Shown here: piece by piece, positions 10,743 through 21,463 of the stretch
How positions within the stretch are numbered: the first letter of the stretch is position 1
Layout of the letters: each line of letters starts with the position of its first letter
Source of the DNA: Turbatrix aceti
Lineage: Eukaryota; Nematoda; Chromadorea; Rhabditida; Panagrolaimidae
Direction of reading: 5' to 3'
DNA length: 64,000 bases
Assembly: GCA_963969345.1 (NCBI GenBank)
Contig: OZ017770.1
Coordinates: 9,469,318-9,533,317 of the forward strand
The notes under the pieces: model-generated
Database searches by the model: none
Told to the model about the DNA's origin: nothing
Seen by the model: only the letters and a program-made list of their open reading frames with translations
Translations under genes and position numbers: made by a program

Positions 10743-11250
10743 TAGAGTCTGGGACTGAGGATCTCTTCTCTCTTCCCTCTTTTTCTACATTTTTCCTATG
10801 GTAACTCCTCCCCAATGTTTTCTGGTCGCTAGTTGTTCTATTCCTAGAACTTCTTCTGTTTCGCTTCAGTTGTCACATTTTTCCTTTTTTTCGTCGAAAG
10901 ATGTGCCTCGCTGCCTCGGAGATAATTGCTGCTCGGCTTCGACAACTGCCTTTACTATTCTAGGCCGTCACTTTTCGTTCCAGCCTTCGCCCCTGGAGTA
11001 TTCAATTATGTATTCTTCCCTGTGGAGAACAAAATTTGGCCGAAAATTGTTCTCTCTACGCAAACAGACGTCTCCCCTTTTTACTCTCGGTGCTCGGGGA
11101 CAGAAATAATTTGTTTCCGCCTGAAAGGATTTTTCCCTTCTGCTAGAGCATGTGGCACCGAGTCGAACCTCAAAGTCATCCATTCCCGTGACGGCTGTCA
11201 CTTCGGAGATGTAATAGGGGCTTACGGGTTCTAACAGTTAACAAAAATAG

Positions 11251-11454
11251 TTACATCCCATGCAGGAGCTCGTCCCTGCATACTTGAACGACTAAAATAA
11301 CAATTGCCATCACAATGAGCACTGTCCCGCAAAAATAAAATAAATATCGGCAATATGGGGTATCTGCGTGAGGGTTATGGTTTGGACAAAAGAAGCTAAC
11401 ATTCAGTTCTGTGCGACTAATGAAATTGGAATACATGGTTGGTAGGACCTCCAT
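11251..11454 (-). CDS. Small membrane ORF at the 5' end of the LTR element (67 aa)
   Basis: A 67-codon frame whose ATG lies one base inside the 5' LTR border and overlaps the candidate primer-binding site. It has a polar N-terminus with two Cys, one hydrophobic span (YLFYFCGTVLIVMAIVILVV), then a short charged tail (CRDELLHGM). It lies upstream of gag in the same strand. It is too short to assign and is not a known retroelement gene; a chance frame cannot be excluded. Confidence 0.35.
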   Translation of the reverse strand: MEVLPTMYSNFISRTELNVSFFCPNHNPHADTPYCRYLFYFCGTVLIVMAIVILVVQVCRDELLHGM

Positions 11455-11455
11455 C

Positions 11456-11744
11456 TATAACTCTGGTCGTGACTCCAGTGCTATCTCTGTACCCCACTTT
11501 AGTGTTCGCCACGTATCCAACTCTTGATTACGATTACATGTTTATTACGCATCATGAGGAAGGGAAGGAGAGGGCCAAACGGAGAGAGAGAGAAGAAGAG
11601 AGGGAGTCCCGGCCTCAACCGGTCTTTGGCTGAGGCCCAGTCCAGACTGCCGCGACGTGTCTCCACGCCGCGAGCGCTCGCCTATTTTGCAAGGCGGGGT
11701 TAGAAATGAGGGGCTGGCTAAAGGGGTCTTCCACTGGGGTTACA
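11456..11744 (-). repeat. 5' LTR of the gag-only element
   Basis: Direct-repeat partner of 8696-8984. Its outer edge (11744) abuts the second ATAC target duplication at 11745-11748. Confidence 0.85.
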
Positions 11745-12141
11745 ATACATATATACAAAAAGAAATAAAAAGTTGAGTTAACCGAATGGCAAGAAAGGAA
11801 CACAAATGCAGGCTGAATGCTGCAAAAACAAAGACATTTTTTGCAATACACACATAACTTCCATTAAAGTACATTTTTTTTTGCAGAAATTCGAGTCAAA
11901 TTGTAAATATAACACATGTAAGCATAAGGTAGGAAACTGCATCAAACTTTATTCACGGGTGAGAAGACAAAACTATGCAAAGTTCAAAGACGACAGTGAT
12001 TACCAAAAACAATGTCTTAGACAGTTACTAAATTCGCGTCCAAAAAAAATCAATGGTAAAAAGGCGCGAATTCAAAAAATGAATGAGTGCGCAGTACAAT
12101 TTTTTTTATAAAAGCGCACACTTTTTTTTGCAATGTGGAAT

Positions 12142-12310
12142 TCAGAAAAACACTGTTGTCGGTTCCGGTTCGGGGGGCATCTCCGTTGTCACCGTAACGT
12201 GTTTGGCAGCCTGCAGACGGGCAGCGCCCTTCTCGAGTTTGGCCATACCTTCATCCGTTTTGGACTGACCCGGCTTTTGCTGTTGCCTGCGCGCTTTACT
12301 CGGCCAAATC
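12142..12310 (-). pseudogene. TAF9 fragment (N-terminal piece)
   Basis: The minus strand encodes KPGQSKTDEGMAKLEKGAAR followed by LQAAKHVTVTTEMP. This aligns with the segment of the TAF9 gene at 19565-19298 that reads KPGQSKMEDAMAKLEKGAAR and IAAKHIAATPEMP. The histone-fold helices that follow in the parent are absent; the frame runs into unrelated PEPEPTTVFF codons and a stop. It is therefore a dispersed partial duplicate carrying no functional histone fold. Part of the surrounding 11.8-12.9 kb is AT-rich spacer without other gene signals. Confidence 0.75.
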
Positions 12311-12984
12311 GTCTTTAACACGATTTTCTGCCTCACAATCGTTCTTTTGCTTTACTCGATTTTTTTTCTCGTTGGTTATTTTTTTATAGTACATACATGG
12401 TGCACCAGATTAATGAAGATTTTTGGTTCTCTAATGTGCAAAAGGTGATTTTTCTCTGACATTTGGTTTACACTACACGACCACTCAGAAACGGGGTGCA
12501 TACGAATTGATAAAAAAAAATGAACATCTGCCTCCGCTGGTTTTAGTTACTCAGATAGTTTACATACTATCTGATTTACAGCCTTCGTTAAAGACCGGCT
12601 TAATTTTTGAAAGCGTCTAGGATTCAGAACCAATTTTTGTTATAATTTTTCTTTCATGTCAACAGTACTATAAAAATTGCGGCTGGCTGCTAGGAAAGCA
12701 GGCTGGACCAGCTGGTTGGGGAATATAACAACTGAGGCGCACATCCATCCATAAAGAAGAGTGGAAGGGGTTTAGTCCCTACTCGCAGAAGAAATTACTG
12801 TGAACGCGCTGTTACGACAAAAGCAAAAAATGCAAATTGAACGTATTAAAAAAATTTTTGGCGCACAAAAATATAACCGTGATGTTCTCCTCTCCTGGAA
12901 CAGGTTCCCCGGTGTCATAATATATGCCAATGTGAAAAAATAAATTATTTTACATAATTGGTGAAAAAAAACAATGTTATCAGG

Positions 12985-13633
12985 TTAAATGTTGAAAGAG
13001 GTCAAGTCCAGCGGCTTGACCTCACCGATGACAGCGGTTGCCGTGGCAAACCAGTGGCGAGGAGGAGACAAGACGATCGGGTCGCCGTTGAGCAGAGGCG
13101 AGGCCACGTCGACCAGATTGTTGGAATTAGCCTCGGCGTTGGTCAGGAGAGATTCATGACGGGCGGCTTCAAGCGACGTGTAAAGCTCAAAAGGGTTGAG
13201 AAAATATATTCCAAGATTCATGACGCTTTGAGCAGCGTTGATCAGGACGTTGAGGGGAACGTCGGGGAAGTCGATTGCAGCATTGGTCAACTGGTACTGA
13301 AAAAGTAATTTTTATACATAAAATCTCGATACGAATACTAAAAAAACAGCAGCTAACCGTCATAAACTCCAGTTCTGCTGCTTCGTGGTCGGCGGCATGG
13401 TTGTGATCATTATCATCCGTAGAAATGGAGTACAATCCGTCATACGTCGTCTTGACAAAGCCTTTGCACTGGATGCGATTCTTTGAACGGGCACATCGCC
13501 ATATTTTGAGATTCATCTCCCGGGAAAACTTGTTAAGGTTGAAGATGTGTCCTCTGAAGATAAGTTTTTTTTTTCCGTCTCGGGATTTGATAACCTGGAT
13601 CTTGAAGGGATCGTATTTCATTATGCGCTGCAT
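12985..13633 (-). CDS. FLYWCH zinc-finger protein paralogue, two exons, 195 aa
   Basis: Exons 13633-13358 and 13296-12985 join in frame to 195 residues. The FLYWCH finger is LIFRGHIFNLNKF, then KIWRCARSKNRIQCKGFV, then DNDHNHAADH, with the expected W-C, C and H-X-H ligands. As in the paralogue at 7346-8500, an AAELEFM helix closes the first exon and the same intron position is used. The second exon reads YQLTNAAIDFPDVPLNVLIN and continues helical to a C-terminus near VKPLDLTSFNI, matching the paralogue's VSERPLDLSFLK. Two genes with one intron difference imply tandem duplication, with a later intron loss or gain. An upstream exon is possible because TTGCAG precedes the ATG. Confidence 0.78.
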
Positions 13634-14338
13634 CCTGCAATATCACGTTGTACTATTTTGACAACAAAAGGGAAGGAAATGGCTGATAAACATTTTAAAA
13701 TCCAAACAAATGATTCAAAAACACGGAAAATTTATATTTTTCAAGAAATACAACAACTTTTTAAAAAAGCGCACACGATTTTGAGAGCCTTATCAATCAC
13801 AGTACTGCTCACATCGGCAGAAGAGTCATGCCCCTTTAAAAATTGCTCATAATCACAAAGCAGGAGCAAGAGCGTAGTTCGGCCACCCAGCTTTGGCAAA
13901 TTTGCGGTCGCGCCCTCAATCTTGTTTTTTTTATAAGGGCACTACAAATAATTGCAAAAATAAATATTACCCTGATGGATATGTAACAGAACACACAATC
14001 GCTGGCTATCACCACACCCCCCCCCCCCCATTAAACGGTCTAGCTGTTATGATGGCTCGGAGGTTCAAGGACAAAGCAAACAGCAGAAGGACTACCGACT
14101 AACGAAGCACTCCACAACATGCTTTTCCTCTACCGATCCACGCTAACAATACCTGAAGGACTATCACCTGCCGAATTTACATTAGTGTTGTGTAAGCAAA
14201 CCACTGTTTTTATGCCCATAATTATGCGTGATTGGAAATAACAGAGAGATTCATTGATAGAAGTTTTGGCAAAGAGTCCTAAAGAATACACGCTTTATGC
14301 TTTACGTGCTTGATATTTTTTCTTTGGATTCAACGACA
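13634..14338. other. Intergenic, no supported gene
   Basis: AT-rich spacer with a 14-base C run near 14014-14030. Open frames are short and lack protein-like composition. Confidence 0.5.
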
Positions 14339-15090
14339 ATGGATAATCCTGACGAGCGTCGTCAAGCTGCACTTGCGCCAACATCATCGCCGCCGTCACC
14401 GTTAGCGATGCAAACGGCAACGCCGGCACGAGCGACAACGCAGGCACAAGCTGCAACGCCCACACGAGCGTCAGCGTATGCACGAATTGTCTCAGCATTG
14501 ACACGAGTTTCATCGTCAGCGCGAGCATCAGCGCCGTTGGCTGCGTTACCTTCGATGGATGACTTATTTGCGACTGTAGTTGCAGAAATGCCCAATCGTG
14601 CTATCCGGATTGTTCGATCTGGATCGAAACCTGATGGTGTACCGAAGCGAGTGCCTTTTCAAGAGCTTCCAATCTTCGCCGGCTTCCCAAACAGAGACAT
14701 TCGGTGAGTATTTTGTCTTTTGCGATCACAATGTATTTGGACCTTCGGTACTCAAAATATTTTTTTGCGATGCTATAGGAAAATTACCTTCCCTATGTAA
14801 TTCAGTTTTGGTTGAATCATGTTTTTTGGAGTATACGTGCCTGTATGCGGAAATACAGACCAGTTAGTTAGTAGTTGCATTGAATACGATGGTTTACGGA
14901 ATGCGTAACCTTGTAGGCTTTTTTCGGCGCAAAAAGCATTCAATTATCGTTAAAAATAGTAAAGTAAGTAAGTAGCTGTTTTGATTTTATTATTTTACCC
15001 TTTTGTAGGACTGAGCCTACTCCTTCTCCACCGCCGAACGTCGACACATCTGATGAGAATGTCAATCCTTCTCGATGGATTTTATACTAG
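14339..15090 (+). CDS. Unknown Ala/Thr-rich protein, two exons, 148 aa
   Basis: Exon 14339-14703 ends at GTGAGT; exon 15009-15090 follows a TTTTGTAG acceptor. Together they make 149 codons including the stop, in frame. The N-terminal 75 residues are low complexity (Ala, Thr, Ser, Pro, with ATPARATTQAQAATPTRAS). The rest is compact and basic (RAIRIVRSGSKPDGVPKRVP, ELPIFAGFPNRDIR) with a Pro/Asn-rich end. No domain was recognised. The 5' side has a pyrimidine stretch that could serve as an acceptor, so upstream exons are possible. Confidence 0.55.
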
Positions 15091-16678
15091 CCAACGAAGC
15101 AGCCCACGAATGCCGTCATTTTGGTTACCACACGATCAACGTTTGTTTGTTTGTTTTTCAACGTATACGCTTTTCTTGTTACTTTTTTTACCTCTTCTTT
15201 TTGTTCTCAACTTTAGGTGTTTTTTTAAATTTAATTCCCTCATTACTATCTACCAGTGGTTTTGTTTTTTGTTGAGTTTATAATCTATTTTGCTTGAATT
15301 TTTTTCATTTTTGGATAACGTTTGTATTGTCGTGTTTTTATTGTTATTCCTGGACAAAAAAGTAATTGTTTAATTGTATCTTGTGTGTATTGCTTATTGG
15401 GACAATTCCAGAGGGGTGTTGCTTATGCAGTGGATTAGTGCAGCGGGCAAAAACGGATCAGACGACGGTCGGGACTGAAGCTAATGCGGTCATCATGGAA
15501 AAAAGCATCTCTGCGTGCTGAAATAGCTTGTGCATTACTGTTGCGACAATTTATGAGTGTCAGGAAAAATTGCCAGGTGTACCAGCTGACGGGTATTTAG
15601 ATGCAGGTGCACGCGCGCGTCGACTGACTGTGCACCTTTAACAAGTCTTGCTGTCGACGGCTTTGAGTGAAACAAAGATGACTTGAGGTAAACGGTATAC
15701 GCTAAAATTATGGAGACCGGTTACATCATAAATGAGTTTCTTTCTCCTCTTCGACATGACGGTCACGTTGAAAATAAACCTTGTTTTTTTACGCAGGTCC
15801 AGTTCGATAGGTATCGAGTTTTCGATTCCTGAAACGCCGGAAGAACTTCAGGATTTTTTTTTTTAATTTTTTTGTGTTGTTTTTTTTTGCTTTTTTTCTT
15901 CGATTGCTTTCATCCTTCCTTTGCTTCTTCCCTCGCCCCTGCTTTTTCTCCCTTGCACGACTTCCACGGGCATCCAACACACCCACCTCGAACCTGATCT
16001 CCAGATACCTCCCCTAGAACCGCGCCTGTGCGGCACAGTTACCAGTCCGGTTCCTCCGATCAGTCGCAAACACGGGCAAACCACGCACGAAGGCTAACTG
16101 CACGGCTGCAGGCGAATACAGAAACACCTACAGACGCACAACCCGCGTACACGGTTCGCCTGTGAAGGCAAACGTGTTTTCAGCCCGGTGGTTAGCCGAG
16201 AATCTAAAGGACAGAAGATTCATTTGATTTATACACACAACCGAACACAAAAAGCAAACAAGACCGTCGTTCTTACAAACCATTGATATGATAAGAGACA
16301 CCAGACGATAAAAAAGTCATAAACACACAAGTTGACGCAGACAAAAAATTTCTCTTGTTGCAACCAAAAAAAAAAAACAAACGTGTTATGCGTGCATTTT
16401 TATTAATCAATGTACGACATGTAGAAATAAAAAAAATGATCCCGTCTTTCATTTTTGCTACTAATATGCTTGTCTTCAATGTTGAGAAGCTGTGCGCTAA
16501 TAAGCGCCGAACAAGCAGGTGCCCTTTTTCCAGAACTGAGGGCGTGGTTAGTTATCCTGCTTAGACATAGCACTTTTCTGTCTTCTCTCTTTGCAGCTGA
16601 CGTGCTCTTATTATTCAGTAATCCATGTTAGTTGTCATTGAGCGACCACTTTTCGTCGCATCGCTGCATTACAATCGC
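15091..16678. other. Gene-free stretch with dispersed repeats
   Basis: 15528-15715 is a copy of a block found again at 59660-59800 (starting GCTTGTGCATTACTGTTGCG). 15850-15960 is a long T/C-rich tract. 16567-16660 repeats a block from 6855-6960. No gene supported. Confidence 0.55.
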
Positions 16679-17756
16679 TTGCAATCGTATTGTCTTTCAT
16701 CCCCTCGTAAAATTCAGCGTCCTCGTAAGATCTGTAAGTTACACAACTTTGTCTAAGTCTGTTTTGCAATCTCATGTCACATACTACTTTTTCAGACGTT
16801 CCTACCAAGGAGTACGAGCATCGCCCGATCAACAATATTCCTGGCTGTCATTGTCCTGGATGTAACGGCGAAGCATTGACCTGGCACGCCAATAAAAATA
16901 AGAAAAAGCAGCCGAGAATGATTCATCAAGTTTTCCAGCAACTGGACATCAAGGAAGACGATCCTTTCGTGGATTATGAGGGAGAACAACTCGATCATGC
17001 CGCCAATGATATTGTAGAACTGGAAGTCAAGCAAGAAGACCCGTTCTCGGACACTGATGAACATGAACCCCAAAATGTCGTCGAGGAACGCGAAGTCAAA
17101 CCTGAACCATCTGAGTTTGACTAAGAGGAACCAGATGACGACGCTTAGGCAACGTTATGATCCCACTCATCCGCTCTGACTTGATTGACAGTGTTGTTGT
17201 TTTTTGTTACTATTTTTTTGTGTTTTTTGAAGCACGGTTGTTTTTTTGTTACGGTTTACATTGTTTTTACATTGTTGCTCTTCAGTTTAATTAAATGCAA
17301 GCAATAATTTGTGAAAAATATGGGATTTTGAAGGGGGCAAACTCCGGGCCTTAAAAAATTGCATGATACCTCTCAAGAAGTACTACGGCCGGCTAAAACC
17401 AAGAAGACCAGGTGTCGCAGACAACCGCCGAGTGCCCTACTATAGCAAGTGCGGAGGCAGCGAACGTGCTAGGCATGCGGAAAGAAAGACCACATCAAAC
17501 CACAGTGCCAAGAAAGACGAACAATGCTCCAGCTGGCACCAAACCGAACATGCGGCAAAAACGTGCCAAACAACGCAGTCAACCAATTGACCTGTCTCAA
17601 TCTTCCACCCGGTATGCTACACCTCAGCTAGACGACATGTTGCAGGATTTGCGTACTGATTATCTGTGGTCGATTTTATAAGCAGAGGTGACTTCCAGCC
17701 CCTGCATTTTTCACAACTGTGTTTGGGTTTTAATTTATACGATTGCAATCGTATTG
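16679..17756 (+). pseudogene. 5'-truncated copy of the gene-A tail, bracketed by 14-bp direct repeats
   Basis: From about 16698 the sequence matches the end of gene A exon 7, the following intron and all of exon 8 (16796-17124, open to the same SEFD stop), plus the gene A 3' flank to about 17739. TTGCAATCGTATTG occurs exactly at both edges (16679-16692 and 17743-17756), like a 14-bp target duplication. The intron is kept, so the copy moved as DNA rather than as spliced RNA. No start codon or promoter is attached, so it is probably not expressed as a complete protein. The exon 8 coding differs from A' by only a few bases, implying a recent origin. Confidence 0.75.
17345..17690 (+). pseudogene. 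Gag-type zinc-knuckle relic downstream of the gene-A tail copy
   Basis: Conserved in all three tail copies (also 24320-23980 minus and 39610-39943 plus). One frame in the 24 kb copy has a clean CX2CX4HX4C knuckle (CYACGKKDHIKPQC). A second, degenerate knuckle (CSSWHQTEHAAKTC) is in a shifted frame, so the Gag is broken. It forms the 3' flank of the duplicated unit. Confidence 0.6.
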
Positions 17757-17981
17757 CGCATTTGGTAGACGCACCAGCTTATTTCACGATTAAACACGCA
17801 CCTTTCAAATGGCGGTGATTGCATCCCCTACTGCGAAGTTCACATTTTTGTCACAAAGAACTACTGTTAACTGCACTAGCGTCTTCAGCAGCAGCAGAAT
17901 ATCACCGGCCGATCATACATATCCTATCACCCGAAAAGTCAGTAATGTATGAGACATTTTTTAGTTACCAAAACAAGCGAC

Positions 17982-18663
17982 TCACATCAGACAGTTGACA
18001 TCGTCGGAGTACATAAATACACGCGGTCGCCAGGTGGAAACAAGAAGTATACTTCTTATGCCAGATGCTTTCACCTCCGTCCTGACATAAAACGTTGTCA
18101 AGTGCTTCTCAGCCAAAATCATGAGATCGCGTACGCATACGTTATCGATGGTGGTTTTTGTCACCAACGACTCCACGACGGTATTCTTGAGTTCATCAAT
18201 GGCAAATCGTTTGGCGAGAAGAAGAATATCCTGGGCAATGTTAAAATTCTTGATTGTTGACACGCAACCAGCGTAGATGAATGCAATAACCTTTTCCTCC
18301 GCCTAAAAATTGAAAAGCACTGTAATAAAAACCTCAAATTTAAAAAATTAACCCCCTTCAAAGTTCACGTTGTCCAGGAGAATCTCGTGGTTCTTGCATT
18401 CGTCAGTGTGTAGCAGCAACATGTCATGGAATACCGGAGAAAGTGAATCCAACATAAACATGTGACATGGCAGTTCGAAGATTGTCTCGTTAGACGCTCC
18501 TAGTAAAACTCTTCAAAAAACTCACAACAGAAGAATCTTTCAAAGCCTCATACAACCCCGTTGCGCGCAAGTCAAAGTTGTCGAACACACGCACAAGCTT
18601 GTCCTCTTGCGCTGCAAACTTGTTGCAAATCCATGCTGCCGTAACAAGACATAAGAAACCCCG
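17982..18663 (-). pseudogene. Broken MATH-BTB gene copy
   Basis: Minus-strand segments match the intact MATH-BTB gene at 61166-62388. Reading 5' to 3': KLVRVFDNFDLRATGLYEAL, then ELPCHMFMLDSLSPVFHDML, LLDNVNFE, AEEKVIAFIYAGCVSTIKNF, LLLAKRFAIDELK and MILAEKHLTTFY. These are the BTB helices plus the BACK-like region. The breaks: the first intron would be only about 26 bp, and the splice at 18300-18350 cannot be closed in frame, because the donor leaves one base and the acceptor needs none. The MATH half is not recognisable. I read it as a decayed paralogue; an unusual splice pattern remains possible. Confidence 0.65.
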
Positions 18664-18877
18664 ATCTGAAAGAAAACACGACCGACCAACTGACAAAAAC
18701 ATGTTTTAAAAAAAGCGGAGGACAAGAAACATGTGTATACGTATGTTTTTTTTGTTAAACTACATACTGTTGTCGCGAATTCTGGATGACTCAGATACAT
18801 CCAAAATTAACTTTTTTTTAAAGTCCGTTCATGTTAGTTTGTCGTGTGAGAAAAAAAACACATTTAGCTTGGCCTTG

Positions 18878-18883
18878 TTTATT
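18878..18883 (-). terminator. Polyadenylation signal of the TAF9 gene
   Basis: AATAAA on the minus strand, about 85 bp after the stop codon at 18968. Confidence 0.6.
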
Positions 18884-18967
18884 CCACATAGTATGTAGGC
18901 ACAAAGATCACTTGCAGTAAACAAAATTTTTTAACAGAACAGCAAACCTTCACAGAGGCAGTCGAAA

Positions 18968-19565
18968 CTAGTCGTCGTAATCCATCTCTTCGGGTTCCGT
19001 GTTGTTCTGAACCGGCTCAGTCTCCATGCGCGGCATCTTGGGCGGAGGCGACAGGGTAGATCCGCTGGTGGACGTCTCCGTAGGGGCCTTCTCGACAGCA
19101 GCATAGAGAGGAATCAACGAGCAATGCTTGCTCGGAGGAAGATGAAGCGAGGGGTTGGCGTTGTTGAGCTTGGGGAGGCGCTGGGCGTTGATAACCCTAG
19201 CACGTTCACGCTGCTCCTCCGTCTGCCCGGCGAACGGGCGATCCTTCGCTGAAAAACAACAAGCTAGGTTGTATCCTCAATTTGGCACAAAACTTACTCA
19301 GGTTCGTGAATGCAGTGTCAAGGTCGTCCGCGGACACGTTACTACGGTTCGCACGCTTGGCGACCGCCATGGCTTCGCCGTAGATGGAATCCAGAAAACC
19401 AGCAGCGACGTGTGCAAGCACTTTGGGCATCTCCGGGGTCGCTGCGATGTGTTTGGCAGCGATCAGACGAGCAGCACCCTTCTCGAGTTTGGCCATAGCG
19501 TCCTCCATTTTGGACTGACCCGGCTTGCCATCCGCCTGAGAACCATGACCATTGCTTCCGCTCAT
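18968..19565 (-). CDS. taf-9: TAF9-like TFIID/SAGA subunit with histone fold, two exons, 182 aa
   Basis: Exons 19565-19298 and 19248-18968 join in frame across a 49-bp intron to 182 residues. Residues about 47-92 form a histone fold: MPKVLAHVAAGFLDSIYGEA, then AKRANRSNVSADDLDTAF, matching the TAF9 pattern of a long central helix followed by VxADDVxxAI. Downstream, RLPKLNNANPSLHLPPSKHC corresponds to the conserved Pro-rich segment after the TAF9 histone fold, in which LPP precedes a C/Y-C pair. The tail is acidic (EPEEMDYDD). In other animals TAF9 pairs with TAF6 in TFIID and SAGA and supports RNA polymerase II initiation. The N-terminal approximately 45 residues (SGSNGHGSQADGKPGQ, then an Ala/Lys-rich helix) are lineage-specific. 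A fragment of this gene lies at 12142-12310. Confidence 0.82.
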
Positions 19566-19685
19566 CTTGAATCAATTTCGCGGTCTTCTTCGAATAGCTA
19601 TAAACGAAAAAAAAAGATTTCTGTACCACTTTTTTTTTCAAGATATAAAATCGTGAAAAGGACAGCAGAAAATGTTGTAACAATC

Positions 19686-19935
19686 AAGCGTACGACCGAC
19701 AGATCACGTCATGTGTATTCGCGGGATATCAGTAAGTGCCGTCATTCAACGACAAAGATGTGCAAGATACCAACTGATACGGAAAAACGGAACGCGCACA
19801 GAAAGAAGCAATGCCACCGCTGACGTGGGTAAAAGCAACGACAAAAAAGAGAACGACAAAAAGAGAAGAAACAAGAAAAGCCAAATATACACTTTTTTTT
19901 CGCCTCAGGTCCATAATGCGCACGCAGTGTGACAA
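19686..19935. repeat. Dispersed repeat, copy 1 (second copy 34337-34620)
   Basis: About 250 bp starting AAGCGTACGACCGACAGATC and containing AACGACAAAAAGAGAAGAAA is repeated in direct orientation at 34337-34620 with high identity. The short frames it carries (GTRTERSNATADVGKSND) are shared by both copies but have no start or domain of their own. Probably a mobile-element fragment. Confidence 0.7.
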
Positions 19936-21120
19936 CAAATGCTTCCCTCACACGTCTTCGTGTGGGGCGCAACGTGGAGCAGGCGTAGTTTGTCTAAACG
20001 TTATCTGGGGTTTTTACGATATTTCTGATAAGTTTAACCGGGCGAAGCAAATGGCATGGTTCGGGGCCTCCAGGTTCAGTCAACTGGGACCATCTTCCTG
20101 ATTTTGATCGTCTTTCTATTCGCCTCCTGGCGAATGCATGCCCTCGTTCGCCATAGTACGACGCTAAACTTACTTGAGCGTATACTCCCTCTACCGTGCC
20201 GCGTTTGCTTATCCGCTTGCCGCCTTGATCTTTCTTGATGTCCGATGAAAGCCGGTACACGTCCATTCTGCTCATGCCTGCAAATCGGGTCCGTGTGCTC
20301 TTTATAAAACCACTCACCGAATTAGGTTCTTGACTTTGCACGGAAGGTTTGGTACGACGCCATGGATACTCGAGGTCAGCTGACATACATATCGCTGCTC
20401 GCGTTGGGCACGAACTCTTCGTCCGGCCTTGGCCTTGGTGAGTCCGGCATTGACCCATTTCGACTTCTATCGCTTTTCTTAGTCGGGTCACGAACGCACC
20501 CTTCCCTTTGCTCCTGCAGGGCCTATCCGGACCAGATATTGTATTAACCCAGCTTATCTGTCATATGTAACATCAGCCTTCCGCCGGTTTTGGTTATGCT
20601 CAATTAGCTACGACCTGATTCTCGTTCTGTTCCTCTCGTTCGCTGCGACACAGACGGTCGATACTCGCCCGCGCTCTCCTCTTCATTAGACGCTTCCTCC
20701 TTCTCGCTATTCTGGCATGTTCTAAGCGCTTCTGGCGTTGACCTTTGCGTTGCTGAAGACCTGGATGCGCTAATTCTACACCACGTGTTTGGATCCTTTT
20801 TATAAAAACAATTGGTTGAATTGAACGTCGGATTGAAATGAAGGACCGATCTTTAAATTCCAGAAAGATTTAGGACTCTTCTCCGGCTTTGGAAACTGTT
20901 GCCCATGAGTTCCGACAGCTCTGATACCAAGGCCGACTCCTCGAATTCTTCGGCTCCCAGCGACAACTCTCCGATCACAGAACAGAAGGAATGTGTTAGA
21001 CAACGTTTTGAAAATTCTTTACGAAATTTTGCCAAAAAACTTGTTTTTACTATGAAAAGTTTGTGCCGTAAAATTCACCTGAATGAGGCAACTACAGGCG
21101 GAGTTACGATCGCCTGAAAT
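19936..21120. other. Intergenic; two unassigned open frames
   Basis: Minus 20491-19994 (165 codons, basic, DIKKDQGGKRISKRGTVEGV) and plus 20906-21117 (70 codons, Ser/Asp-rich then basic, MSSDSSDTKADSSNSS) are open but match nothing I recognise. No clear splice links to neighbours were found. The plus frame could be a first exon of the small acidic gene at 21971, but no donor closes the frame. Confidence 0.35.
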
Positions 21121-21463
21121 CACGTTTTTGCTATTTTTGACGATTTTTGGCACGTTGTAGCTAAAAAAACTACGGCATTTCAAAAACCGGGGTACAAATT
21201 GATTGACGTAGTTTTTGATGGAAAATCTGATAAAAATATAAAAATATAGGTTTGCCACCTTGAAAAATGCCGAAACCAATGTTGTCACTGTGACCCCTTT
21301 TAAATGCAAATTTCGGCATTTTGTTAGGTGGTAAACCTTTATTTTTATATTTTTATCGGATTCTCCATCAAAAACTACGTCGAACAATATGTACTTCGAA
21401 TTTGTGTTTTTATAGCTACAACGTGCCAAAAATCGTCAAAAATAGTAAAAACGCCATTTTAGC
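21121..21463. repeat. Foldback repeat, about 340 bp
   Basis: Left end CTATTTTTGACGATTTTTGG, with CACGTTGTAGCT following, is mirrored near 21413-21455. The internal CCATCAAAAACTACGTCGA and GGCATTT blocks are also mirrored, so the whole segment can fold into one imperfect hairpin. Target duplication not resolved. Confidence 0.7.

Larger units (their letters stand above)
8696..11744 (-). mobile_element. Complete LTR retrotransposon lacking pol (gag-only, with antisense cargo gene)
   Basis: Near-identical direct repeats 8696-8984 and 11456-11744 (289 bp, one difference noticed) flank a 2.47-kb interior. On the minus strand each LTR begins TGTAAC and ends GTTATA. The element is bounded by the 4-bp target duplication ATAC (8692-8695 and 11745-11748), as for Ty3/gypsy-type insertions. 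A candidate primer-binding site starting TGGAGGTCC lies 2 nt inside the 5' LTR. A purine-rich tract (GGTGGGGTAGA) lies directly inside the 3' LTR. The interior encodes a small membrane ORF and a Gag, but there is no room for pol. The near-identity of the LTRs indicates a recent insertion, so the element presumably borrowed the pol of a relative. Confidence 0.85.

Noticed and set aside
19994..20491. 165-codon minus-strand frame as a gene
   Set aside because: Basic but no recognisable motif, no splice context and no second copy; kept only as an unassigned frame.
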